Source of the DNA: Streptomyces kronopolitis
Lineage (GTDB): Bacteria; Actinomycetota; Actinomycetes; Streptomycetales; Streptomycetaceae
Direction: 5' to 3'
Length of the DNA: 64,000 nucleotides
Assembly: GCF_014646275.1 (NCBI RefSeq)
Contig: NZ_BMND01000005.1
Location: 186,001 to 250,000, forward strand
Of the stretch, positions 26,898 through 34,927 are shown piece by piece (position 1 is the first letter of the stretch; each line of letters begins with the position of its first letter). Both the position numbers and the translations under genes were made by a program. The notes beneath the pieces were generated by a model, which worked only from the letters and a program-made list of their open reading frames with translations, did not search any database and was not told where the DNA came from.

Positions 26898-27584
26898 ATG
26901 AAGTCTCACGCCCGAAATTCCCGGCAGCAGTCGCCCGTCAGCGGGCGTGGCCGGGTGCTTGCCCTGACGGTCGCCCTCGTGGCGGTCATCGCCGGTGTGT
27001 CCGTGTGGTTCTCCCAGCGCAACAGCTCCGCCGACGAGTCGGTGTCCGCCAACCTCCCGGCGGCGAAGTCCGGTCCGGCGGCCGCCGACGGCACCGGCGG
27101 CGACACGGGCCAGCTCACGGCGCTGGACAAGGTCTTCCTCACCAAGGTCCGGCAGGCCGGGCTGTGGGAGATGCCGGCCGGCCGGCTCGCCCAGACCCAT
27201 GCGTCGAGCGAGGCCATCAAGCGCGCCGGCATGCATCTGCTGGAGGGGCACAGCAAACTCGACGAACTCGACCGCGAGGACTCCGCGGCGCTGAACGTGC
27301 CGATCCCCGACCAGGCCAGCGCGGAGCAGCAGGGCTGGGTCGCCCAGCTGAAGAAGGCACAGGGCCGCGACTTCGACCAGCTCTTCGTGGACCTGCTGCG
27401 GGCCTCCCACGGAAAGATCTTCATCACCATCGGCGAGGTCCGCGCCACCACCAAGAACACCCTGATCCGGCGCCTGGCCACGCAGGCCAACAACACGGTC
27501 CAGGACCACATGGACGTCCTGGAGGACACCGGTCTGGTCAAGGACTCCACACTCGACGACGTCGCCTCGACAGTTCCCAAGTAA
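26898..27584 (+). CDS. DUF4142 domain secreted/membrane-anchored protein
   Basis: A 228-residue protein with an N-terminal membrane segment (RVLALTVALVAVIAGVSVWF) and an external helical DUF4142 domain (about 70-220). DUF4142 proteins are ferritin-like four-helix bundles of unknown function, often exported. Typical segments are LDKVFLTKVRQAGLWEM, AGMHLLEGHSKLDELD and RRLATQANNTVQDHMDVLE. AGGAGG lies four bases before the ATG at 26898; the preceding ATG (26895) is too close to it. The AT-rich stretch upstream (26780-26825) probably holds the promoter. It is transcribed away from the molybdoenzyme genes. Confidence 0.88.
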   Translation: MKSHARNSRQQSPVSGRGRVLALTVALVAVIAGVSVWFSQRNSSADESVSANLPAAKSGPAAADGTGGDTGQLTALDKVFLTKVRQAGLWEMPAGRLAQTHASSEAIKRAGMHLLEGHSKLDELDREDSAALNVPIPDQASAEQQGWVAQLKKAQGRDFDQLFVDLLRASHGKIFITIGEVRATTKNTLIRRLATQANNTVQDHMDVLEDTGLVKDSTLDDVASTVPK

Positions 27585-27719
27585 GCCGTCACTCCTCGGC
27601 AGCGCCCGGCTCCCCCGCTGCCACGGGCGTCGCGCCGGGCCGCCCGGCCGCGAGACGCGCCGTCCCCTCGCACCGTCCGCCATCCGGTCGGGGGTGTGCG
27701 CCCGCGGGTTGTCCCTCTA

Positions 27720-27935
27720 GGGTGACGGGTGCAGCTGGTTCGCCCCGTCCGCCAGGCGGGAGCGTCGTAAGAGGGAACCCGGTGGGAATCCGGGACTGCC
27801 CCGCAGCGGTGAGTGGGAACGAACGCCGTCATACGCACTGGGCCCGGCCGGGTCTGGGAAGCGACGGCCAGTAGGTGTCTCGTCCGTACGAGACGCGCCC
27901 GCGAGTCCGAAGACCTGCCCGTTGCCCGCACGCGA
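27720..27935 (+). promoter_or_regulatory. Cobalamin riboswitch ahead of metE
   Basis: This leader has the conserved core of an adenosylcobalamin riboswitch: a GGGAACCCGGTGGGAATCC segment (27774-27792), then the B12-box-like GCCCCGCAGCGG, and the 3' element GAGTCCGAAGACCTGCC (27903-27919). It precedes metE by about 160 bases, the standard arrangement. With B12 bound it should lower metE expression, so that the cobalamin-dependent synthase MetH is used instead. The 5' and 3' limits are approximate because the P1 stem was judged by eye. Confidence 0.92.
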
Positions 27936-28097
27936 CCGATCGTGTGCGGCCATCCCGGTGACCTCGTGGGCGGGTCGGCGTACCTTTCGAGCGGCACCCG
28001 CGGCGACCCCGCGGCGTGGTCCGTCCGGTCGGTCGTTCCTTCGCGCTCTCGTTCCGTCTCCGGGACGCCAACGAGACATCTCGCGAAGGAGAGTTCC

Positions 28098-30422
28098 GTG
28101 ACAGCGAAGTCCGCAGCCGCGGCAGCACGGGGCACCGTGTACGGCTACCCCCGCCAGGGACAGCACCGGGAACTGAAGAAGGCCATCGAGGGCTACTGGA
28201 AGGGCAGGGTCACCGCCGACGCCCTGGAGGAGACCGCCCGCGGCCTGCGCCGTGCGCACTGGCAGCAGCTGGCCGACGCCGGGCTCCACGAACTGCCGAC
28301 CGGTGATTTCTCGTACTACGACCACGTCCTGGACACCAGTGTCATGGTCGGCGCGGTCCCCGAGCGGCACCGCGCGGCGGTCGGCGCCGACGCCCTGGAC
28401 GGCTACTTCGCCATGGCCCGGGGCACCCAGGACGTCGCCCCGCTGGAGATGACCAAGTGGTTCGACACCAACTACCACTACCTGGTGCCCGAACTCGGCC
28501 CGGACACCGTCTTCACCGCCGACTCCGCCAAGCAGGTCGCGGAGCTGACGGAGGCCCTCGCGCTCGGGCACACCGCCCGCCCGGTCCTCGTCGGGCCGGT
28601 CACCTACCTCCTGCTGGCCAAGCCCGCGCCGGGGGTGGCCGCGGACTTCGAGCCGCTGACCCTGCTCGACCGGCTGCTGCCGGTGTACGCCGAGGTCCTC
28701 GCCGACCTGCGGGCCGCGGGCGCCGAGTGGGTGCAGCTCGACGAACCGGCCCTGGTCCAGGACCGCACACCGGCCGAGCTGAACGCCGCCGCCCGCGCAT
28801 GCCGTGAGCTGGGGAGCGCCACGGACCGGCCGAAGCTCCTGGTCGCCTCGTACTTCGGCCGGCTCGGCGACGCGCTGGGCGTGCTGGCCAAGGCGCCGGT
28901 GGAGGGCCTGGCCGTGGACTTCACCGAATCGGGCGCGGCCAACCTCCAGGACCTCGCCGCGGCCGGCGGGCTGCCGGGCAAGCGGCTGGTCGCGGGCGTC
29001 GTCAACGGCCGCAACGTCTGGATCAACGACTACGAGAAGTCGCTGTCCACCCTGGGCACGCTCCTCGGGCTCGCCGACCGCGTCGATGTCGCGGCCTCCT
29101 GCTCGCTGGTGCACGTACCGCTGGACGCCACCGCCGAGCGCGACATCGACCCGCAGATCGCCCGCTGGCTGGCCTTCGCCCGGCAGAAGACCCGGGAGAT
29201 CGCCGTCCTGGCGCGCGGCCTGGCGCGGGGCACCGAGGCCATCGCCGGTGAACTCGCCGCGAACCGCGCCGACCTGGCCTCCCGGGCCGGGTCCGCGCTG
29301 ACCCACGACCCCGCGGTACGGGCCCGCACCGCGGCCGTCACCGACGCCGACGGGCGCCGCTCCCAGCCGTACGCCGACCGGACAGCGGCCCAGCGCGCGC
29401 ACCTGGGCCTGCCGCTGCTGCCCACGACGACGATCGGCTCGTTCCCGCAGACCACCGAGCTGCGCACGGCACGGGCCGATCTGCGGGCCGGGCGGCTCGA
29501 CACGGCCGGCTACGAGGACCGGATCAAGGACGAGATCCGCGAGGTCCTCTCCTTCCAGGAGAAGGCCGGGATCGACGTCCTGGTGCACGGCGAGCCCGAA
29601 CGCAACGACATGGTGCAGTACTTCGCCGAGCAGCTCACCGGCTACCTCGCCACCCAGCACGGCTGGGTGCAGTCCTACGGCACCCGCTACGTCCGCCCGC
29701 CGGTGCTGGCCGGGGACATCTCCCGTCCCGAGCCGATGACGGTGCGCTGGACGACGTACGCCCAGTCGCTCACCGAGCGGCCCGTCAAGGGCATGCTCAC
29801 CGGCCCGGTCACCATGCTCGCCTGGTCCTTCGTCCGCGACGACCAGCCGCTGGGCGACACCGCCCGCCAGGTGGCGCTCGCCCTGCGCGACGAGGTGCAC
29901 GACCTGGAGGAGGCCGGGACCTCCGTCATCCAGGTCGACGAGCCCGCACTGCGCGAGACGCTGCCGCTGCGCGCCGCCGAGCACACCGCCTACCTGGACT
30001 GGGCGACCGAGGCGTTCCGCCTCACCACCGGCGGGGTACGGCCGGACACCCAGATCCACACGCACATGTGCTACGCGGAGTTCGGCGACATCGTCCAGGC
30101 CATCGACGCCCTCGACGCCGACGTCATCAGCCTGGAGGCCGCCCGCTCCCACATGCAGGTGGCCCGCGAACTGGCCGGCCACGGCTACCCCCGCGAGGCC
30201 GGACCCGGCGTCTACGACATCCACTCCCCCCGCGTCCCGAGCGCCGAGGAGGCCGCGGCCCTGCTCCGCAAGGGGCTGGAAGCCATCCCCGCCGAACGCC
30301 TCTGGGTCAACCCCGACTGCGGACTGAAGACCCGCGCCTGGCCCGAGACCCGGGCCTCCCTGGAAAACCTGGTCACCGCCGCCCGCCGACTCCGCGAGGA
30401 GCTGGCCAACGGGGCTTCCTGA
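28098..30422 (+). CDS. metE: Cobalamin-independent methionine synthase
   Basis: A 774-residue MetE, which transfers a methyl group from 5-methyltetrahydropteroyl-polyglutamate to homocysteine. Both homologous barrels are present: the N-terminal half begins with GYPRQGQHRELKKAIEGYW, and the catalytic C-terminal half begins with TTTIGSFPQTTELR. Zinc ligands are visible in HTHMCYAEFGD (His, Cys), VHGEPERNDM (Glu) and VNPDCGLKTR (Cys). The GTG at 28098 has AAGGAGAG upstream. A cobalamin riboswitch lies in its leader, so the gene should be repressed when vitamin B12 is abundant. It ends in a hairpin terminator. Confidence 0.97.
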   Translation: MTAKSAAAAARGTVYGYPRQGQHRELKKAIEGYWKGRVTADALEETARGLRRAHWQQLADAGLHELPTGDFSYYDHVLDTSVMVGAVPERHRAAVGADALDGYFAMARGTQDVAPLEMTKWFDTNYHYLVPELGPDTVFTADSAKQVAELTEALALGHTARPVLVGPVTYLLLAKPAPGVAADFEPLTLLDRLLPVYAEVLADLRAAGAEWVQLDEPALVQDRTPAELNAAARACRELGSATDRPKLLVASYFGRLGDALGVLAKAPVEGLAVDFTESGAANLQDLAAAGGLPGKRLVAGVVNGRNVWINDYEKSLSTLGTLLGLADRVDVAASCSLVHVPLDATAERDIDPQIARWLAFARQKTREIAVLARGLARGTEAIAGELAANRADLASRAGSALTHDPAVRARTAAVTDADGRRSQPYADRTAAQRAHLGLPLLPTTTIGSFPQTTELRTARADLRAGRLDTAGYEDRIKDEIREVLSFQEKAGIDVLVHGEPERNDMVQYFAEQLTGYLATQHGWVQSYGTRYVRPPVLAGDISRPEPMTVRWTTYAQSLTERPVKGMLTGPVTMLAWSFVRDDQPLGDTARQVALALRDEVHDLEEAGTSVIQVDEPALRETLPLRAAEHTAYLDWATEAFRLTTGGVRPDTQIHTHMCYAEFGDIVQAIDALDADVISLEAARSHMQVARELAGHGYPREAGPGVYDIHSPRVPSAEEAAALLRKGLEAIPAERLWVNPDCGLKTRAWPETRASLENLVTAARRLREELANGAS

Positions 30423-30447
30423 CCCGTGAGTTGATCCCGTGATGGTT

Positions 30448-30477
30448 CCGGGCCGGGCACCGCGGTGTCCGGCCCGG
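30448..30477. terminator. Terminator of metE
   Basis: CCGGGCCGG (30448-30456) and CCGGCCCGG (30469-30477) pair; the 12-base middle contains the self-complementary CACCGCGGTG, so the whole 30 bases can form one long stem. It lies 25 bases after the metE stop. Confidence 0.75.
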
Positions 30478-30538
30478 GCCGTGCGGGGGGGTGTCGGGGC
30501 GGGGGTGCACCGCGGGTGCGCACCGCGGGTGTACCCGG

Positions 30539-31595
30539 TCAGGGCACGGGTGCGTCGCTGTCGGATGCGTCGTTGTCGGGTGGGGCGGCGGCGTGGGACG
30601 CGAGGCGGTCGGCGAGCGCGACCACGAGGTGGCGCAGTTCCTCGGGCCGCTCGATGACGAAGGGCCGGTCGAGGGCGGCGAGCACCGGAGGCAGCCAGTC
30701 GAGCCGCTCGGCCCGTATGTCCACGCGCAGCCAGCGCCCGGCCCTCCTCGGCGGTCCGGCCCTCGTCCGCCTCCCGGCCCTCGTCCGCCACCGGCTCGTC
30801 CTCCGTCAGGCGTGCGACGGCGGCGGGGAGATGGGCGCGGATCTGCTCCACCGTTCCCTGGATCCGCAGGGTCACCTCGTGCCGGTACGCCGCCGTGGCG
30901 AACCCGGAGAGCACGCGCTGCGCCGGGTCCGGGCCCGCGGGCTCCTCGAACGCGCCGGGCAGGGCCCTCGCGTCCGCGATGCGGTCGAGCCGGAACGTGC
31001 GGTCCTCGCCGATTGCGGTGTCCCGGCCCGTGACGTACCACCGGCCGGAATGGGCGACGAGCCCGTAGGCGTGCAGGGTGCGTGCGGTGCGCCGGCCGTC
31101 GCGGTCGGTGTACCGCAGGGCGAGCGGCCGGCGGTGGCGTACCGCGTCGGCGACGGTGAGCAGGACCCCGGAGTCCGGGGCGGCGGCCCCACCGGGCTGC
31201 TCCGTGAAGGCGAGCGTGTCCAGGAGCGTGCCGAGTCGGTGCGCGAGGTGCGGGGGCAGCACCCGCCGGATCTTGGCCGATGCCGTCTCGCTCGCCGTGT
31301 GCCCGGTCGTGCCGAGCCCCGCCCGGCGGCCGGCGACCAGGCCGAGCAGCACCGCCAGCGCCTCGTCGTCGCTGAGCATGAGCGGCGGCAGGCGGTACCC
31401 GGGGGCGAGCCGGTAGCCGCCGTAGCGGCCGCGCACCGACTCCACGGGCACGTCGAGGTCGAGCAGATGGTCCACATAGCGCCGCACGGTCCGGCCGTCG
31501 ACGCCGAGGCGGTCGGCGAGTTCGGCCACCGTGCGGGTGCCGCCCGACTGCAGCAGCTCCAGGAGGGTCAGCACGCGGCCGGCGGGTCGGGACAT
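30539..31595 (-). pseudogene. WYL-domain transcriptional regulator, frameshifted near its 3' end
   Basis: The frame starting at 31595 encodes a YafY-type regulator: an N-terminal HTH_11-like domain (LTLLELLQSGGTRTVAELADRL, TVRRYVDHLLDLDVPVES), then a WYL ligand-binding domain (LVAHSGRWYVTGRD). At about 30730-30790 the frame is lost. The normal C-terminus (GRWLRVDIRAERLDWLPPVL, FVIERPEELRHLVVAL) continues one base out of frame and stops at 30539. The total length (1057 bases) is not a multiple of three. The break lies in an imperfect 18-bp tandem repeat built on GACGAGGGCCGG, a slippage-prone spot. It may be a real mutation, a variable site or a sequencing error. The regulator faces a VOC gene across a perfect palindrome. 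Confidence 0.85.
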
Positions 31596-31611
31596 GTCCC
31601 CAGCCTAGGAC

Positions 31612-31640
31612 GAATAGCGGACCGATTCTGTCCGCTATTC
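31612..31640. promoter_or_regulatory. Perfect 29-bp operator-like palindrome between WYL regulator and VOC gene
   Basis: GAATAGCGGAC (31612-31622) and GTCCGCTATTC (31630-31640) are exact complements, 11 bp each, around CGATTCT. It starts 16 bases upstream of the WYL regulator start and ends 47 bases upstream of the VOC start, in the right place to control both. Confidence 0.7.
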
Positions 31641-31687
31641 CTCCTACTCTGCGCAGCACAGCGACTTCAGCAGCCCAGGAGAGCACC

Positions 31688-32086
31688 ATGAACTTCGTCT
31701 CGATCCGCATCATCACCGGCGACGTCCCGCGTCTCGTCGCGTTCTACGAGCGCGCCACCGGGGTGCGGGCGGTGTGGGCCACCGAGGACTTCGCCGAGAT
31801 CGCGACGCCCCGCGCCACCCTCGCGATCGCCGGCACCCGCACCGTCCCGCTGTTCGCCCCGGGCTCCGCCCGCCCGGCGGAGAACCGCAGTGTGATCACC
31901 GAGTTCCTCGTCGACGATGTGGACCGCGTCCACCGCGAACTGTCCGACTTCGTCGAGGACTTCGTCACCGAGCCCACCACGATGCCCTGGGGCAACCGGT
32001 CGCTGCTGTTCCGCGACCCTGACGGCAACCTGCTCAACTTCTTCACGCCCAAGAGCCCGGCGGCCGTCGAGAAGTTCGCGAGCTGA
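31688..32086 (+). CDS. VOC family protein, probable target of the WYL regulator
   Basis: A 132-residue glyoxalase/bleomycin-resistance-type protein of the VOC fold. Typical elements are RIITGDVPRLVAFYERATGV at the start and NRSLLFRDPDGNLLNFFTP near the end, where the second half carries the family's usual metal-site region. The function may be detoxification or binding of a small molecule. It is transcribed divergently from the WYL regulator with a shared operator-like palindrome between them, so its expression is probably controlled by that regulator. AGGAGAG lies just before the ATG at 31688. Confidence 0.88.
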   Translation: MNFVSIRIITGDVPRLVAFYERATGVRAVWATEDFAEIATPRATLAIAGTRTVPLFAPGSARPAENRSVITEFLVDDVDRVHRELSDFVEDFVTEPTTMPWGNRSLLFRDPDGNLLNFFTPKSPAAVEKFAS

Positions 32087-32134
32087 CGCCGAGCACCGGC
32101 CGGTCGCGCTGACCTCGCGGCGGAAGCCGGGAGG

Positions 32135-33451
32135 TCAGGGAGCCGGACACCGGAGGGGCTCGCGCGGTGCGGGGAGCCCGGCGGTGGCCGGCGGGCCGTC
32201 GTCCGCGTCCTCCGTGTCCTCTGCGTCCTCCGCGCCGGGGCGCATGCACTGGGCCTTGCTGACCAGCTCCGCCATGAGCTCGTCCATCTCAAGTCGCCGC
32301 TCCACGCGCTCCATTTGGGGCACGTGGGCGGCGGTGGAGACCCGCTCGGGGGCGAGCAGTTGGCAGCAGTCCTCGTCGGGCAGGACGGAGATCTCCGCGG
32401 TGCCTATCCGGTGGGCCTCGTCGATGATCTCCTGCTTGTCCCAGCCCACCAGCGGGCGCAGCACGGGCAGCGCGGCCGCCTCGTCGACGGTGGCCATATT
32501 GGTCAGCGTCTGGCTCGCGACCTGCCCGAGGCTGTCCCCCGTCACCAGCGCGGCGGCGCCGACCTCGCCCGCCAGCACCCCGGCGGCACGGACCATCAAC
32601 CGCCGCTGGGCCACGACCTGGAGCCGTCCCGCGCCCGCGACGGCGAGCTGCTTCTGGGCGTGGCCGAGGGCGATGACGTGCAGCCGTCCGGCGGGCTGGT
32701 AGCGGTTCAGCTCCCGGGCGAGCGCGTATGCCTTGTAGACGGAGGAGGCGTTGGTGTACGGCGCGCCGGTGAAGTGGACGAAGTCGCAGGCCAGGCCGCG
32801 GCGCATGGCCCGGTACGCCGCCACCGGGGAGTCGTAGCCCCCGGAGAGCAGCACCAGCGCGCGCCCGCTGGACCCGACGGGCAGGCCACCCTGGCCGGGG
32901 TGGCGGACCCAGGTGAGATAGGTGCCCGGGCGGTCGATCTCGATGTGGAGTGCGACGTCCGGGGCGGTGAGGTTCACCGGCAGGCCGAGCGCTCGCCGGA
33001 TGTGCGCGCCGACCTCCGCCTCGAACCGGGAGGACGTCAACGGGAAGCTCTTGTCGCGCCGGCGCACCCGCACGGCGAAGCTGACGCCCGGGCGCTCGGC
33101 CGCGACGGCGCCCAGCGCCTCCACCGCCGCGGACGTGATGGCCTCGGCGGTGCTCGGGACCCGGACGGCGGGCTGCACCGAGTTGAACCCGAACACCCGG
33201 CGGGCGCGCTCCACCAGCTCCGCCACGGGAACCTCGCCCCCGAGGACCGTGACGCTCCGGGCGTCCTGAATCCAGGTGGAGCCCCCGATGCCGCGCAGCG
33301 CGCCGCGCAGATTGTTCCGCAGCAGCTGCTCGAACCGGTCCCGGTTCCGTCCGCGCAGGAAGACCTCGCCGTGCTTGAGCAGGACGCACGGCAGGTGGGC
33401 GGAGGGCACCGGCGTGCCCTCCGGCGCGGCGGTGTCCGGGTGGTGGGGCAC
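32135..33451 (-). CDS. ThiI-like tRNA sulfurtransferase (no rhodanese domain)
   Basis: A 438-residue protein with the ThiI order: ferredoxin-like N-terminus (CVLLKHGEVFLRGRNRDRFE), THUMP domain (about 80-185) and an adenylating PP-loop domain with LLSGGYDSPVAA (201-212). ThiI makes 4-thiouridine at position 8 of tRNA. The persulfide-handling cysteine of E. coli ThiI (C344) appears to be matched by C362 or C363 in LPDEDCCQLLAP. The rhodanese domain is absent, as in Bacillus, and the tail is low-complexity and acidic. The GTG at 33451 has AAGGAGAG at ideal spacing. It is transcribed divergently from a TsaD-like gene. Confidence 0.87.
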   Translation of the reverse strand: MPHHPDTAAPEGTPVPSAHLPCVLLKHGEVFLRGRNRDRFEQLLRNNLRGALRGIGGSTWIQDARSVTVLGGEVPVAELVERARRVFGFNSVQPAVRVPSTAEAITSAAVEALGAVAAERPGVSFAVRVRRRDKSFPLTSSRFEAEVGAHIRRALGLPVNLTAPDVALHIEIDRPGTYLTWVRHPGQGGLPVGSSGRALVLLSGGYDSPVAAYRAMRRGLACDFVHFTGAPYTNASSVYKAYALARELNRYQPAGRLHVIALGHAQKQLAVAGAGRLQVVAQRRLMVRAAGVLAGEVGAAALVTGDSLGQVASQTLTNMATVDEAAALPVLRPLVGWDKQEIIDEAHRIGTAEISVLPDEDCCQLLAPERVSTAAHVPQMERVERRLEMDELMAELVSKAQCMRPGAEDAEDTEDADDGPPATAGLPAPREPLRCPAP

Positions 33452-33817
33452 AGGGCTCTCCTTCGTCGGGTCGCGGCACGGTCCGCGGCACGGGGTGGTC
33501 CGCGGTACGGGACGGTCCGCGGCGGGCACGACGGGCGGCGGCCGCACGATCATGCCCGGTGGAGCAGCGGCGCGTGCGGCCGGGTCCGCTCCGGGCTCCC
33601 CCGGGTGCCCTCTCGCGCGGCCCCCTCCGGCGGACGGGGCGCACCCACTGCCCGTCCAGGGTAGGCAGGGCCCGCCCCCGCCCCGCTCCCGGGGTTCACC
33701 CGGCCCCGGAACGACCTCCGCCCCTAGCCCAAACTTCCTTATTGCATACTCTTTGCAAGAACAACTTCTGGGCAATTGGGCAAGGAGCCCGGTCGCAGCG
33801 CGCGAGGAGGGAACGCC
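33452..33817. other. 366-bp divergent promoter region of the ThiI-like and TsaD-like genes
   Basis: No gene is supported here. Most of it is GC-rich, but 33722-33785 is unusually AT-rich and probably holds the promoters. Within it TTGCA (33743-33747) and TGCAA (33755-33759) form a short inverted repeat. Confidence 0.5.
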
Positions 33818-34888
33818 ATGCGGGGAACGCCGGTGGTGCTGGGCATCGAGTCGTCCTGTGACGAGACGGGCGCGGGGCTGGTGCGGGACGGCCGGCTGCT
33901 GGGGCACGCGGTGGCGTCGAGCATGGACGAGCACGCCCGGTTCGGCGGGGTGGTGCCGGAGATCGCGGCCCGCGCCCATGTCCACGCGTTCACCCCGGTC
34001 GTGCACCGGGCGCTGGCGGAGGCCGGGCTGCGGATGTCCGACATCGGGGCGGTCGCGGTGACCACCGGGCCGGGGCTCTCCGGCGCGCTCCAGGTCGGGC
34101 TGGCCGGCGCGAAGAGCCTGGCCTACACGCTGGACGTCCCGCTGTACGGAGTGCACCACCTGGCGGGGCATGTCGCCGCCGACACCCTGGCGCACGGCCC
34201 GCTGCCCGATCCCTGTGTGGTGCTGATCGTCTCCGGCGGCCACACCTCGCTGCTGCTCGTCCGCGATCTGGCCCGCGACCCGCTCGTGCACCTCGGGGAC
34301 ACCCTGGACGACGCGGCGGGCGAGTGCTTCGACAAGGTCGCCCGGGTCTTCGGCCTGCCGTACCCCGGCGGGCCGGCCGTCGACCGGGCGGCGCGCGGAG
34401 GCGACGCCCGCGCCGTCACCTTCCCAAGGCCGCTCACCGGCCCGCGCGATGACCCGTACGCCTTCTCCTTCTCCGGGCTGAAGACGGCCGCGGCGCGGTG
34501 GGCGGAGCGGCATCGGGGCGAGGTGCTGCCGGTGGCCGACGGCGCCGCCGCGCTCCAGGAGGCGATCGCCGACGTCCTGACCCGCAAGGCGGTCGCCGCC
34601 TGCACCGCACACGGTGTCGGCACCCTCGTCGTGGTCGGCGGGGTGGCCGCCAACTCCCGGGTCCGGGCGCTGGCGGAGGAGCGGTGCGCGGCGGCCGGCC
34701 TCGCCCTGCGCGTCCCGCCGCTGAAGCTGTGCACCGACAACGGCGCGATGATCGCCGCCATCGGGGACCTCCTGGCCCGGTCGGGCGCCGAGCCCGCGCC
34801 GCTCGATGTCTCGATCGACCCCTCGGCCCCGCTGGAGTACGCGGCGCTGCACCCGGCCGCCCGCCCCCTCGCGGCGCGGACCGCCTGA
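33818..34888 (+). CDS. TsaD-like threonylcarbamoyladenosine synthase subunit
   Basis: A 356-residue Kae1/TsaD protein, which transfers threonylcarbamoyl to A37 of ANN-decoding tRNAs. All family motifs are intact: ESSCDET near the start, metal-binding HLAGH (H114, H118), SGGHTSL (139-145), [43 protein letters not shown] and [10 protein letters not shown]. In Streptomyces the housekeeping copy normally sits with tsaB, tsaE and rimI-like genes; none is next to this one, so it may be a second copy. That needs the rest of the genome. The ATG at 33818 has GAGGAGGG upstream. Confidence 0.9.
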   Translation: MRGTPVVLGIESSCDETGAGLVRDGRLLGHAVASSMDEHARFGGVVPEIAARAHVHAFTPVVHRALAEAGLRMSDIGAVAVTTGPGLSGALQVGLAGAKSLAYTLDVPLYGVHHLAGHVAADTLAHGPLPDPCVVLIVSGGHTSLLLVRDLARDPLVHLGDTLDDAAGECFDKVARVFGLPYPGGPAVDRAARGGDARAVTFPRPLTGPRDDPYAFSFSGLKTAAARWAERHRGEVLPVADGAAALQEAIADVLTRKAVAACTAHGVGTLVVVGGVAANSRVRALAEERCAAAGLALRVPPLKLCTDNGAMIAAIGDLLARSGAEPAPLDVSIDPSAPLEYAALHPAARPLAARTA

Positions 34889-34927
34889 CGGGCGACCCGC
34901 CCAGGGTGGCCCGGGCAACGAGGCTCC

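Noticed and set aside
27717..31595. A 1,292-codon open frame on the minus strand across metE
   Set aside because: Only its first 290 or so codons are real (the WYL regulator). The rest is the antisense of metE and stays open because of high GC; it has no family resemblance.
32135..34918. A 927-codon extension of the ThiI-like frame
   Set aside because: The extension runs antisense through the TsaD-like gene. GTG 33451 has an ideal ribosome site and gives the normal ThiI N-terminus.
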